Shown piece after piece: positions 1-8,206 of a DNA stretch of 64,000 nt. The position numbers and the translations under genes are program-made. Origin of the DNA: Vibrio alfacsensis. Lineage in GTDB: Bacteria > Pseudomonadota > Gammaproteobacteria > Enterobacterales > Vibrionaceae. Each line of letters begins with the position of its first letter. Within the stretch, counting starts at the first letter, position 1. The notes under the pieces were generated by a model that was not told the origin of the DNA, did not search any database, and saw only the letters and a list, made by a program, of their open reading frames with translations. The stretch lies in assembly GCF_003544875.1 (NCBI RefSeq), contig NZ_CP032093.1, positions 806,001 to 870,000 on the forward strand, read 5' to 3'.

Positions 1-191
1 TGAGTTACTTCGGCCTTATCCTTGCTGTGGCGACTCGCTATATGAAGAACCTAGGTATCGGTACGCTGATCGCGACCATGTTGCCTTACTCGATTGTCTT
101 CCTTGTTGGTTGGAGTGTGCTGTTCTACCTGTGGGTATTCGTATTCGGTCTGCCTGTAGGTCCTGGTGCGGCAACGTACTACACGCCTTAA
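1..191 (+). CDS. AbgT-family transporter, C-terminal fragment
   Basis: Only the last 62 codons are present; the gene begins before the window. The readable frame starts at base 3, contains two hydrophobic stretches separated by a short polar turn, and ends in the motif FGLPVGPGA shortly before the TAA at 189. This ending resembles the last helix of AbgT-family secondary transporters (p-aminobenzoyl-glutamate uptake or antifolate export, inner membrane). The family call rests on that tail alone, so another large transporter cannot be excluded. A strong terminator follows 24 bases later, so this is the last gene of its transcription unit. Confidence 0.6.
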   Translation, partial: SYFGLILAVATRYMKNLGIGTLIATMLPYSIVFLVGWSVLFYLWVFVFGLPVGPGAATYYTP

Positions 192-215
192 TGAGCAATC
201 TCATTTTGCTAAAAC

Positions 216-244
216 AAAGCCTGCATTCGTTGCAGGCTTTTTGT
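216..244 (+). terminator. Intrinsic terminator after the AbgT-like gene
   Basis: A perfect 10-bp stem, AAAGCCTGCA (216-225) with TGCAGGCTTT (231-240), has a 5-base loop and runs into a T-rich tail. It lies between the stop at 191 and the converging yaiI gene. Confidence 0.85.
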
Positions 245-263
245 TGTTTAGAGCGCTTGGGCG

Positions 264-707
264 CTAGCGTTTTGCAAGAATTCGGTCGAGGTGATTGGCA
301 AATTCACGGCGCTCTGTTTGAGATAAAGCCGCCGGACCACCCGTTTGTATGCCACTAGAACGCATGGTATCCATAAAGTCACGAATGTTTAAACGTGCTT
401 TGATGGTATCTTTCGTGTATAGCTCGCCCCGAGAACTTAGTGCGAGCGCACCTTTGCTGATCACTTCATCCGCAAGGGGGATATCAGAAGTGATCACCAG
501 GTCGTTGGCCTCAACACGACGTACAATTTCATTATCAGCGATGTCAAAGCCTGCGGGTACTTGAAGAGTGTGAATGTTCGCTCGCTTAGGCACAGGAACA
601 AGGTGGTTAGCCACAAAAGTGCAATCAACACCTGTGCGCTCAGCAGCACGAACGATAGTTTCGCGGATGACTTTCGGACACGAATCCGCATCTACCCATA
701 ATTTCAT
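264..707 (-). CDS. yaiI: YaiI/YqxD family protein (UPF0178, DUF188)
   Basis: The 147-residue product starts [16 protein letters not shown], the hallmark N-terminus of the UPF0178 family. It also carries the family motif [11 protein letters not shown] around residues 71-81 and a conserved GGP segment near residue 122. The aspartates near the N-terminus and the SDIPLA motif recall PIN/NYN-like nuclease folds, but no biochemical role is established, so only the family is assigned. Its length matches E. coli YaiI. The start overlaps the stop of the upstream minus-strand gene by 4 bases (704-707), which suggests translational coupling in a two-gene operon. Confidence 0.85.
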   Translation of the reverse strand: MKLWVDADSCPKVIRETIVRAAERTGVDCTFVANHLVPVPKRANIHTLQVPAGFDIADNEIVRRVEANDLVITSDIPLADEVISKGALALSSRGELYTKDTIKARLNIRDFMDTMRSSGIQTGGPAALSQTERREFANHLDRILAKR

Positions 708-997
708 GATGTTTTCTCACTCATTTGTGCTTCTAGTCGTTCAATACGATCGAGTAGTTTTGCGACGGTATTTTCTAGAACAGTAATACGATCATCTTCT
801 TTTGGTGTTTGCAACGCCACTTCGATTTTAGGAACGCCATTTGCGTTCTTCCAGCTCTTGATTGTCGCAATCAGTGCAGGCATTGGTACTGGTGTTTTCA
901 TTCGAGCTTTAACCAGTGCTACGGTTGGCTCTTTACCTTGCTGCTGTAGCTGTTCCATCACGGCTTCCAGCTCTTTAGTGATGTCTTGAGTTAACAT
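704..997 (-). CDS. Small conserved protein, possible KfrA-N-like DNA-binding fold
   Basis: The 97-residue product is not recognised with certainty. Residues 5-50 are predicted helical and contain [13 protein letters not shown] followed by a [14 protein letters not shown] segment. This resembles the N-terminal helix-turn-helix of KfrA-type proteins (helix, 'GK.PTVA.VRARL', then an 'I..W' helix). Residues 65-95 ([20 protein letters not shown]) form a heptad-like coiled coil, so a dimeric DNA-binding protein is a reasonable guess but remains inference. There is no signal peptide or membrane segment. It overlaps yaiI by 4 bases, so the two are probably translated together. The gap upstream of it leads to the csrB-like RNA. 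Confidence 0.6.
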   Translation of the reverse strand: MLTQDITKELEAVMEQLQQQGKEPTVALVKARMKTPVPMPALIATIKSWKNANGVPKIEVALQTPKEDDRITVLENTVAKLLDRIERLEAQMSEKTS

Positions 998-1076
998 AAT
1001 TTGTCCCTACTAAAATGACTTTTATCATCATACTTCGCACGACTTATTTTGGCGAATGGCAATTTCGGTAGAGCCT

Positions 1077-1094
1077 TGTGCGAGATCTCTTACA
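1077..1094 (+). promoter_or_regulatory. GacA/UvrY/VarA-type box upstream of csrB
   Basis: TGTGCG-AGATCT-CTTACA matches the 18-bp GacA/UvrY consensus TGTAAG-N6-CTTACA, with one half-site perfect and the spacing exact. It lies about 175 bases before the predicted 5' end of the csrB-like RNA, a usual distance for the upstream activating sequence of Csr RNAs. In vibrios the cognate regulator is VarA of the VarS/VarA system, known from the family and not visible here. Confidence 0.7.
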
Positions 1095-1217
1095 CAGGTT
1101 GTGAGAGAAAACGATTTCGTCATCAACCAAATAGAAAATAAAGAATCTAAATGCATGAAATATAAGAATTTAACATCTTTTAACTAAAATTTTCGACAAA
1201 AGATTCTCTAAGGTAGA

Positions 1218-1245
1218 TTGAGATTTAAAGGGAAAAGCGTAAATT
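1218..1245 (+). promoter_or_regulatory. Predicted sigma-70 promoter of the csrB-like RNA
   Basis: The -35 element TTGAGA (1218-1223) and -10 element TAAATT (1240-1245) are separated by 16 bases. The predicted RNA start, GTCGGCAGGAAGCAGACA, begins at about 1253, 7 bases after the -10. Confidence 0.6.
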
Positions 1246-1252
1246 AAACCTT

Positions 1253-1658
1253 GTCGGCAGGAAGCAGACACGGAACAGGAAAGCACCAAGGATTTGGTTA
1301 TCGTCAGGAAGACGATTTGGTTATTCAGGATGAGTGATCAAGCAAGGAGCGTAGGACATTGTAAGGATACAATCATCAATAGGATGTTGATGACTAAGGA
1401 TAGACAATGGACCCCTCATAGGATTGAGGTAAGGACAGCATCAGGAAGATGCAAGGGACACCGCTCAAGGAACAAGTGATGCGTGCTAACGAGGATTGTT
1501 AGCTATCAGGATGATAAGGACACCGCTAGGACGGCGACGTAAGGACCAAGCTGACGGATTCAGCCACTATTATGGATGATGCATGGAGCACTAATTAGTA
1601 GCCGGACTGCTGCGAGTAAGACTATGGCCCCGATACGTTTGTGTCGGGGCCTTTCTTA
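1253..1658 (+). ncRNA. csrB: CsrB-family regulatory RNA (CsrA sponge)
   Basis: This stretch of about 405 bases has no plausible gene but contains about 26 GGA triplets, many as AGGA in the loops of short perfect hairpins. Examples are TCGTC-AGGAA-GACGA, TTGTA-AGGA-TACAA, CCTCA-TAGGAT-TGAGG, GCATC-AGGAA-GATGC and GCTGA-CGGAT-TCAGC. The 5' end (GTCGGCAGGAAGCAGACA) closely follows that of E. coli CsrB, and the 3' end is a strong intrinsic terminator. The family binds many CsrA dimers and relieves CsrA repression of carbon storage, motility and virulence genes. A GacA-type box and a promoter lie upstream. Vibrios carry several paralogues (csrB, C, D), and which one this is cannot be told from the window. 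Confidence 0.9.
1626..1656 (+). terminator. Terminator of the csrB-like RNA
   Basis: GGCCCCGATAC (1626-1636) pairs with GTGTCGGGGCC (1641-1651), with one G-T wobble and a 4-base loop, followed by TTTCTTATT. Confidence 0.9.
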
Positions 1659-1870
1659 TTATTGACGCTTTTATAAATCTAACCAATTGAAAGTCGTCAT
1701 GTCACATTATTTATAAAATCCTCATAACACTGAATAAAACAATCCAGATCAAGTTTCTTTCCAACCAGTTGGTTTAACTTTCGGCTTCTCAAAGGCGTTA
1801 TGTGCTGCAGTTAAGGCGTATTGCTTATCTACTGCAGATAAATGAAGTTTGCTGTAATCAAGGAATAGAT

Positions 1871-2377
1871 GTGACCATAGTAACCAGAAGAATGCTTCTT
1901 CTACCCTACAATGAGTCGTTGCAACTAGAGTTCGTGATGTTGAATTGCTGTGCTAAAAACCGCGCAGAATTGAACGGACCTCATACTGTGTCTTCTGCAA
2001 AACAGTTGTTTGAGAAGATTCTGGATGATGAACATGTCTACAGCATGGCTGTGCTTGAGAGCACAAGCCGTGATTACATGGGACATGTGTTTATTTCTAA
2101 CTTGGATCATGAACCTGAGCTAGGTTTTATCTTTGATAAAGCTTATTGGGGTAAAGGGTTAGCGACAGAAGCGTTAAAGGCGTTTTTTCCAAAAGCATGT
2201 CGTGAGTTAGGGCTGCACAGAGTCAAAGCGAACGTGAATAGTCACCACGACGCGTCAATGATTGTGTTGGAAAAAATAGGGTTTACAAAAAAACGGGAGA
2301 ATAAGGACCTGTATGGCCCTTATTTTGAAATGGAATTTACAAGCGATGTGGCGGTAGGTGAAAGTTCTGCGGCCTAA
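1871..2377 (+). CDS. GNAT-family N-acetyltransferase (RimJ/RimL-like)
   Basis: The product begins VTIVTRRMLLLPYNES, typical of the N-terminal strand of RimJ/RimL-type GNAT enzymes. It contains the acetyl-CoA loop region AYWGKGLATEALKAFF (about residues 90-105 from this start) and the C-terminal HHDASMIVLEKIGFTKKRE motif. It transfers acetyl from acetyl-CoA to an amino group; the substrate is unknown. The GTG at 1871 is chosen because AAGGA sits 6 bases upstream and the family alignment starts here. The frame remains open upstream to 1802, but those residues look unrelated. The 3' end overlaps the convergent DUF3301 gene by about 40 bases. Confidence 0.75.
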   Translation: MTIVTRRMLLLPYNESLQLEFVMLNCCAKNRAELNGPHTVSSAKQLFEKILDDEHVYSMAVLESTSRDYMGHVFISNLDHEPELGFIFDKAYWGKGLATEALKAFFPKACRELGLHRVKANVNSHHDASMIVLEKIGFTKKRENKDLYGPYFEMEFTSDVAVGESSAA

Positions 2378-2630
2378 ATCCAACCATGGTTAATTGTCCT
2401 TGGTAACAATCATCACCAAGCGATGAAAACTCAAACTGATAGATTGTATGCCAACGCCAGATCCCCTCTGGCGTTTTCAGTTTATGCGCACCAAAAGCCA
2501 TGCTCACCAATTGCAGATCTAACTGTTCGCATTTTCGCGTGATGGCTGCTTTTGCCAACTCAGATTGACGTCGCTGCTGCCAAAACAGAAAGCAGAAAAA
2601 GCATAGCCCTAATATGGCGAAGGTCTCCAA
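2337..2630 (-). CDS. DUF3301 domain-containing protein (N-terminal frame uncertain)
   Basis: A small protein with one N-terminal membrane helix (about residues 4-17, ILGLCFFCFLFW) followed by QQRRQSELAKAAITRKCEQLDLQLVS, characteristic of DUF3301. Its function is unknown. The frame as it stands must start at a TTG (2630), 10 bases after AAGGA. The better-placed ATG at 2634 (AGGA, 6-base gap) opens MIGD in another frame, and removing one base of the CC pair just downstream would join MIGD to FAILGLCFFCF. Either the TTG start is real or there is a 1-base error near 2620-2626. It lies just downstream of the DUF3549 gene, probably in the same operon. Confidence 0.65.
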   Translation of the reverse strand: METFAILGLCFFCFLFWQQRRQSELAKAAITRKCEQLDLQLVSMAFGAHKLKTPEGIWRWHTIYQFEFSSLGDDCYQGQLTMVGFRPQNFHLPPHRL

Positions 2631-2647
2631 TCATGTCTAATCCTTGA

Positions 2648-3684
2648 CTATCCTTTTGTGGCCTGCTGCAGTTTGATGAGCGCAGTCGCCAGTTCTTCTG
2701 ATGGACTTGAATGCGAGAGTGGTAGCAATACCATTCTCAGCTCTGGCAGCATAACCAAATCAGCAAACAATTGGTTAAATAGGGCTTGGTTACTGGTTTG
2801 AGCCAGACGCAGTAAAAATAGCTCAGCAACATTTGCCTCTGCCAATAGATGCCAAGTACGACCCGCAATACCAATAAGCACTTCTTGGTGGCTCAAACGC
2901 GGGCTTGCCAAGATGGTTTTCAGTATTGGTAGAGATGTCTCAACTGGAGCGCCAGATAGTGCACGAATCAATGCAGATAACAAGAATAAGTCAGGTTCGT
3001 TACTATCCATTTCTTGTTGTGCTTTTTCTGCGATACGTTCAGCCAAACGGTCTTGCAAATCCACATGTTCTAACGCGCCAAGTAAAGCGTAGAGTGGCTC
3101 ATTTGGTAAGTGATTTAAAGCCTTTCGCAATGTCACACCATTTTGCTCTTTGCCAAGACGCGCTGCCATATCTGTGATGCCCTGCAGACCGACGGTTTGC
3201 CAGTTCTCCCAGCCTAGGCCACCAGTGAAGTAATGCTGAGTATGCTCGTAATATTGGCTGGTGGGTAAACCTAAGTTCGCGCGCACTTGGCTGTGGAATA
3301 CCGCCATTTTTTCTTCAGCAGGTTTGAAAGTGTATGGATTGTTTGAAAGCTTTTGCTGTTGTTCTTCCGAGATATCTGCGCTGAGGCGAGTACCCATGGC
3401 TTCAATGACGTATTTGATGAAGTTACCAATATCGGATTGCTTTAATAAACCACGTTCATCCAACTCAAACTTCAGAAACCAAATCCAAGGCTGCTTTTTT
3501 TCATTCCAATAGGCGATCGCTAAGTGCGCCTTGCGCTGCATTGGGAATGGGTAAGGACATTGACCTTTTCTACATCGGAAAAAAGCGATGGGTCGATGGT
3601 TTTGATTCGACGACCGAGATCGAAGATCTGATATTCGCAGTGGCTGTTGCTGAGTAACTGGGTGAGGGTATGAATATTTTCCAT
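2648..3684 (-). CDS. DUF3549 family protein, with an apparent 1-base frameshift
   Basis: The main open frame (2648-3541, about 297 codons) is the body of a DUF3549 protein, a soluble helical protein of unknown function. Its natural N-terminus is in another frame: the ATG at 3684 reads MENIHTLTQLLSNSHCEYQI and continues to DVE, then drifts to a stop at 3520. Adding one base in the AAAA run (plus-strand TTTT, 3566-3569) converts this to VE-x-GQCPYPFP and joins it exactly to MQRKAHLAIAYW. The whole gene is therefore annotated as one CDS with a 1-base deletion. An in-frame ATG at 3696 is an alternative start. No signal peptide is seen. Confidence 0.75.
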
Positions 3685-3759
3685 TAAATACGACATCCTA
3701 ACGTTCTTTCACAAGAAATGGTATCATTCTCGGCTAATTCAAGGTTCGAGACAGAATTA

Positions 3760-4074
3760 ATGGCAACAAACACCCAATTGGTCGACTTACTTCAACAACT
3801 TGAGGCGCAATTGCAGCAACATGAACTTTGGCAGCAAACGAAGCCATCGACACAAGCCCTGCAAAGCTCTGAGCCTTTTGCAATTGATACATTGCACCCG
3901 CATGAATGGTTGCAGTGGATTTTTATTGTAAGGATGCGAGCGTTAGTGGAAAGCTCGCAGCCTTTGCCAAGAGGTTTCTCTATCGAACCTTACTTTGCAG
4001 AAGCATGGAAACAAGAGCCGCATTACGCTGAGCTGCTCGTGACCATCCGAACCATCGACGAACTATGTAAGTAA
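3760..4074 (+). CDS. yqcC: YqcC family protein (DUF446)
   Basis: The 104-residue soluble protein contains the YqcC/DUF446 hallmarks: LVDLLQQLEAQL near the N-terminus, a central HEWLQWIFIVRM (about residues 46-57), and LPRGFSIEPYFAEAW near the C-terminus. The role is unknown; family members are consistently encoded just before the tRNA pseudouridine synthase truC, as here with a 5-base gap. The ATG at 3760 (MATNTQLVD) is preferred over the longer open frame because the family begins there. Confidence 0.85.
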   Translation: MATNTQLVDLLQQLEAQLQQHELWQQTKPSTQALQSSEPFAIDTLHPHEWLQWIFIVRMRALVESSQPLPRGFSIEPYFAEAWKQEPHYAELLVTIRTIDELCK

Positions 4075-4079
4075 TCTTA

Positions 4080-4847
4080 ATGTCAGAACAAGAAACATCA
4101 CACGTTGTTGCTCCAGTGGAGTTGGAGATCGTATATCAGGATGAGTACTTTGTCGCAGTGAATAAGCCTGCCGGTATGTTGGTGCATCGCAGTTGGTTAG
4201 ATAAGCACGAGACGCTTTTCGTAATGCAAACACTGCGTGACCAAATTGGGCAGCATGTATTTCCTTTGCATCGTTTAGATCGTCCAACTTCAGGTGTATT
4301 GGTGTTTGCGCTGTCGAGTGAAGTGGCATCGCAAGTTATGCCAATGTTTGCCGAACATAAGATGGAGAAAACTTATCACGCGATCGTTCGAGGCTGGATA
4401 GCAGAAGAGGGGGTGCTGGATTACGCACTTAAAGTTGAGCTTGATAAGATTGCAGACAAGTTTGCCTCGCAAGAGAAAGAAGCTCAAGACGCTGTGACGG
4501 CATACAAGCCTCTGGCGAAAGTGGAAGTGCCTTACTCAACAGGTAAGTTTCCAACGACGCGCTACTGTTTGATGGAAATGAAGCCGAAGACAGGCCGAAA
4601 ACACCAGTTGCGTCGACATATGGCGCACCTACGTCATCCTATTGTCGGGGATACCACTCATGGTGATGGTAAACACAATAAACTGTATCGCACCGAATTT
4701 GACTCACATCGTTTGTTGTTGCATGCATCAGAGTTGCGTTTTGTTCATCCGTTTACGAACGAAGAGATCGTAATGAAAGCGGATATTGATGAAACTTGGC
4801 AACAACTGTTTGCTCGATTTGAATGGGATGAATCACTGCTAAAATAA
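4080..4847 (+). CDS. truC: tRNA pseudouridine(65) synthase TruC
   Basis: A 255-residue RluA-family pseudouridine synthase. The catalytic motif FPLHRLDRPTSGVLVF (residues 61-76) holds the active-site Asp67. Conserved KPAGMLVH lies at about 29-36, and the C-terminal motif KTGRKHQLRRHMAHL is present. The neighbour yqcC and the length identify it as TruC, which isomerises uridine 65 of certain tRNAs, over RluC or RluD, which carry an S4 domain absent here. It is probably co-transcribed with yqcC. A terminator follows 40 bases later. Confidence 0.9.
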   Translation: MSEQETSHVVAPVELEIVYQDEYFVAVNKPAGMLVHRSWLDKHETLFVMQTLRDQIGQHVFPLHRLDRPTSGVLVFALSSEVASQVMPMFAEHKMEKTYHAIVRGWIAEEGVLDYALKVELDKIADKFASQEKEAQDAVTAYKPLAKVEVPYSTGKFPTTRYCLMEMKPKTGRKHQLRRHMAHLRHPIVGDTTHGDGKHNKLYRTEFDSHRLLLHASELRFVHPFTNEEIVMKADIDETWQQLFARFEWDESLLK

Positions 4848-4887
4848 CGCACGTAGATTGCTCAGAGTCCACGAGAGATAAAACGAG

Positions 4888-4920
4888 AAAGGGTTGATAT
4901 GAATATCAACCCTTTTTCTC
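4888..4920. terminator. Bidirectional terminator between truC and the DUF3461 gene
   Basis: AAAGGGTTGATA (4888-4899) pairs perfectly with TATCAACCCTTT (4904-4915). It is followed by TTCTC on the plus strand and preceded by an A-rich stretch, so it can serve both converging genes. Confidence 0.8.
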
Positions 4921-4938
4921 CTTGAGAAATGAAATGGT

Positions 4939-5322
4939 TTACTTAAGCTTTTCTAGATCGGCTTCGATCTCGGCGATCTTACTCGAAACCACTTTTTCTA
5001 GATGACGAAGATCGGACAGAATTTTTTCTTTTACATCGACTTCTGCAGTTTTCACTGGCTTAGTGATCTTGTTTAACTCGTCGATCACTAAGGTCAAGTT
5101 GCGGTTTATTTCCGTAATTTCTTTGTACTTGTGGCTGCCACTGTCAACCAACACATTCTTCACTTGGCGTGGGTATTTAAATTTTACGCTTTTAGCGAAG
5201 AACTCACCTTTTTGTTTGTGGAAGTATATTTTGAGGACGTCTTTATGAGCTTCTTGTCGAAGGGAATAACGTTCAATCTGTTTTGGGTCGTGGATGCCCA
5301 AACCAGTGAGGTGTGGATACAT
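4939..5322 (-). CDS. DUF3461 family protein
   Basis: The 127-residue soluble protein starts [21 protein letters not shown] and contains [30 protein letters not shown], the conserved core of DUF3461. The C-terminal 45 residues ([11 protein letters not shown] onward) are highly charged and predicted coiled coil. The function is unknown. A purine-rich AGAGGTAG precedes the ATG. It is transcribed toward the shared terminator after truC and separated from glnD by 160 bases. Confidence 0.8.
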   Translation of the reverse strand: MYPHLTGLGIHDPKQIERYSLRQEAHKDVLKIYFHKQKGEFFAKSVKFKYPRQVKNVLVDSGSHKYKEITEINRNLTLVIDELNKITKPVKTAEVDVKEKILSDLRHLEKVVSSKIAEIEADLEKLK

Positions 5323-5420
5323 AGGCTACCTCTGTCTAGTCACTAGAATAAGTCTTCTTTGTAACTGTAGCAGCCCACATTTGAGCTAGATAGCTGATAT
5401 TTAGTCAAATTGTTCAACTT

Positions 5421-5450
5421 GTGGGCAAGATCGCTCTCGTTCTTGCCCAC
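5421..5450. terminator. Possible hairpin terminator after glnD
   Basis: GTGGGCAAGA (5421-5430) pairs perfectly with TCTTGCCCAC (5441-5450). It lies 32 bases past the glnD stop on the minus strand. There is no long T-run, so the terminator function is tentative. Confidence 0.4.
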
Positions 5451-5481
5451 CGATATTTTACAAAAGAAAAGCGCCCCTTTG

Positions 5482-8106
5482 CTATGCAGAAACCGAATCG
5501 GATAACCGTTCAATCAACATTTCGCGTAGCTCTTCTTGCTGTTCTTCACTCAAGCGTCCACCTGCATCACTCGTCAGAATAAACAAGTCTTCGGCGCGTT
5601 CACCAATGGTGGTGATCTTCGCGGCGTGTAAGTTAATGCCTAAATCTGCAAAAGTACGTCCGACTTTAGCGAGTAAGCCTGGTGTGTCTAGGGCGACAAA
5701 CTCCATCAGCGTGCGTTTTTTGCCTTTGGTTGGTAAAAAATCGACTTTAGTTTTTACGTGAAAGTGCTGAAGTTTGTGTGGCGTTCGACGAGTCTTGATC
5801 TTTGTTGGACGGCCATCTTCAAGGACATGCGTGATGTGTTTGCTGACTGCACTATGACGAGATTCATCAATGACATTGCCATGGTGATCGAGAACCATGA
5901 ATGTATCGAGCACATGGCCATCTTTGCTGGTCATGATTTGAGCATCATGAACGTTAAAGTTTCGGCGATCGAGCTCCGCGACGACGGTTGCAAATAGTGC
6001 GGGTTGGTCTTTGGTATAAACGAACACTTCAGTGCCGCCACGAGTGGCTTTTTTGCTGATCAGAACGAGCGGTTTAGATGGGTCTTCCATGCGCAGTAAA
6101 TTTTCACAATGCCATGCAATCTGCTTGTGAGTATGACGCAAGAAATAATCGGCTTTGAAACGCTGCCACAATACTTCAATTTCACGGGCAGAGAACCCTT
6201 CTTTGCGAAGCAAAGCAGATGCCATCTGCTGGTTATGTCGGATGCGTTCACGTACATCGACGGGGTTTTCTAATCCTCGGCGTAGGGCTCTTTGAGTGGA
6301 ATAGAATAACTCAGCAAGCAATGTACGTTTCCAACTGTTCCAAAGTTCGGGGTTAGTCGCGCAAATGTCGGCGACCGTTAAACAGACCAAGAATTCAAGG
6401 CGTTCTTCATCCCGAACTTGTTTTGCGAATTCAGTGATCACATCTGGATCGTATATATCACGGCGCTGCGCCGTTACCGACATAATTAAGTGATGACGTA
6501 CCAACCAGCTAACCAGTTTTGCTTCGGGTTTCGATAAGCCGTGTTCAATACAAAAATCGTAGGCCTCACCCTCGCCAATGACAGAATGATCGCCGCCTCT
6601 GCCTTTACCAATATCATGGAAAATAGCAGCAAGAATCAGCAGCTCTTTTTTCTGGATGCGAGGGTAAATTTCGCAGCAGATAGGGTGTTTATTATGGTTT
6701 TCTGCATAGCTGAATGTGTTGATGTGTTTAAGTAAGCGAACACTGTGCTCATCGACCGTATAGACATGGAATAAATCAAACTGCATTTGACCAACAATTT
6801 GACTCCACTGCGGTAGATACGCGGCAAGAACGCCCAAACGGTGCATTAAGCTAAACGCTTTGTGAAGGGCGTTCGGGTGTCGACACAGAGTCATGAATTT
6901 TTCTCGGGCTTCTGGAATGGTATGCAGAAACTTATTTAAACGACGACGTGCCGTGCGAAGTTGGCGAAGAGTAGGCGGGCTGACTCCCTCAATGCTTGAG
7001 TCGTTTGCAATGTGAATAAACATATCCAGAATGGTTTCTGGACGCGCTTGAAACAGTGCTGGCTTACGCGCTTCAATTAACGAACCTCGACGTTGAAAGT
7101 CTTCATCAATGATTTCAGCATCTTGTGTTGCGCCACCATTGATGATCGCTTGGTCGAATAATTTGAGCAGCATTTTGTTGAGTTCTGAGACACGACGGAG
7201 GGTACGGTAGAACTCTTTCATCATCATTTCTACGCCGCGGTTTCCCTCCCCTATGTAGCCTAGGTGCTCAGCAACTTGGGCTTGATGAGCAAAGGTTAAG
7301 CGGTTGTCGTAGCGGCGCAATTCAATATGAAGCGCAAAACGAACGCGCCACAAAAAGTCTTGGCATTCAACTAGTTCACGGTATTCGGCATCGGTTAAGA
7401 ATCCAAAACGGCTCATTTCAAGTAGCGTTGTGGCACCAAAATGGCGGCGAGCCACCCAGCTTAAAGTATGAATGTCTCGTAACCCACCAGGCGTCGATTT
7501 GATATCAGGCTCTAAGTTATAGGTGGTGTCATGGTAGCGGGCGTGGCGCTCACGTTGTTCCTGAATTTTGCCTTGGTAAAAGGTTTCACTAGGCCAAAAA
7601 GAATCTGATAGCACCACATTTTTTAGGGCTTGGAATGTATTTTCACTGCCGCAAAGCAGCCGTGCTTCTTGTAAGTTAGTGGCTACCGTGAGATCTGAGC
7701 GACCGATTTCTGCGCATTGTTCAACAGTGCGTACGGCATGCCCAACTTCAAGTCTCAAATCCCACAAGAGGGTGATGAATTCACTGATTTTGGCTTCGAG
7801 TGCATTTGGCAGGCGATGATTCGATAAGATCAGAATATCAATATCGGATAGAGGGTGAAGCTCGCCACGTCCATATCCACCGACAGCAATCAACGAAATG
7901 TTGTGAATATCATTGAAACCAAAGTGTTGCCATAAACGGTTAAGGAGCAAATCCATATATTCAGCACGCGACAACACGAGGTTAGTCACTGGGTGATGAT
8001 TAAGAAATTCTTGCTTTTGATATGAACTGAATTGTTCGAGTTGTTGTTTAAGTTCGCCGACATTGATTTGCTCATCGGTAAACGTGAGAGGGGACTGAAG
8101 TGTCAT
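5482..8106 (-). CDS. glnD: [Protein-PII] uridylyltransferase / uridylyl-removing enzyme
   Basis: The 874-residue product has the full GlnD architecture. The N-terminal nucleotidyltransferase motif GGYGRGELHPLSDIDILIL (about residues 76-94) carries metal-binding D88 and D90. A central HD phosphohydrolase motif AAIFHDIGKGRGGDHSVIGEG performs uridylyl removal, and two C-terminal ACT domains (about 700-870) bind glutamine. It uridylylates PII when glutamine is low and deuridylylates it when glutamine is high, controlling glutamine synthetase and NtrBC. Its substrate GlnB is encoded at 31 kb in the same window. It follows map on the same strand, but a terminator lies between them, so it probably has its own promoter within 8107-8160. 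Confidence 0.97.
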   Translation of the reverse strand: MTLQSPLTFTDEQINVGELKQQLEQFSSYQKQEFLNHHPVTNLVLSRAEYMDLLLNRLWQHFGFNDIHNISLIAVGGYGRGELHPLSDIDILILSNHRLPNALEAKISEFITLLWDLRLEVGHAVRTVEQCAEIGRSDLTVATNLQEARLLCGSENTFQALKNVVLSDSFWPSETFYQGKIQEQRERHARYHDTTYNLEPDIKSTPGGLRDIHTLSWVARRHFGATTLLEMSRFGFLTDAEYRELVECQDFLWRVRFALHIELRRYDNRLTFAHQAQVAEHLGYIGEGNRGVEMMMKEFYRTLRRVSELNKMLLKLFDQAIINGGATQDAEIIDEDFQRRGSLIEARKPALFQARPETILDMFIHIANDSSIEGVSPPTLRQLRTARRRLNKFLHTIPEAREKFMTLCRHPNALHKAFSLMHRLGVLAAYLPQWSQIVGQMQFDLFHVYTVDEHSVRLLKHINTFSYAENHNKHPICCEIYPRIQKKELLILAAIFHDIGKGRGGDHSVIGEGEAYDFCIEHGLSKPEAKLVSWLVRHHLIMSVTAQRRDIYDPDVITEFAKQVRDEERLEFLVCLTVADICATNPELWNSWKRTLLAELFYSTQRALRRGLENPVDVRERIRHNQQMASALLRKEGFSAREIEVLWQRFKADYFLRHTHKQIAWHCENLLRMEDPSKPLVLISKKATRGGTEVFVYTKDQPALFATVVAELDRRNFNVHDAQIMTSKDGHVLDTFMVLDHHGNVIDESRHSAVSKHITHVLEDGRPTKIKTRRTPHKLQHFHVKTKVDFLPTKGKKRTLMEFVALDTPGLLAKVGRTFADLGINLHAAKITTIGERAEDLFILTSDAGGRLSEEQQEELREMLIERLSDSVSA

Positions 8107-8161
8107 ATTTGCTATCCGTGCAAGCTAAACCTATTAGCAATCTAACAAATTTGATGCTGAT

Positions 8162-8188
8162 AAAAAATATCCCCGCACTGGCGGGGAT
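8162..8188 (-). terminator. Intrinsic terminator after map
   Basis: On the minus strand ATCCCCGC and GCGGGGAT (8169-8176 and 8181-8188) form an 8-bp stem with a 4-base loop. A T-run complementary to the A-run at 8162-8167 follows. It separates map from glnD. Confidence 0.85.
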
Positions 8189-8206
8189 AGTAATAGATAG
8201 AATTGA

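Noticed and set aside
1294..1479. A 61-codon open frame on the plus strand
   Set aside because: It lies inside the csrB-like RNA, has no ribosome site, and its composition follows the GGA hairpins.
4890..4912. TTGATATGAATATCAA as an FNR-type site
   Set aside because: The spacing is wrong for FNR (6 bases, not 4), and the sequence is the stem of the truC terminator.
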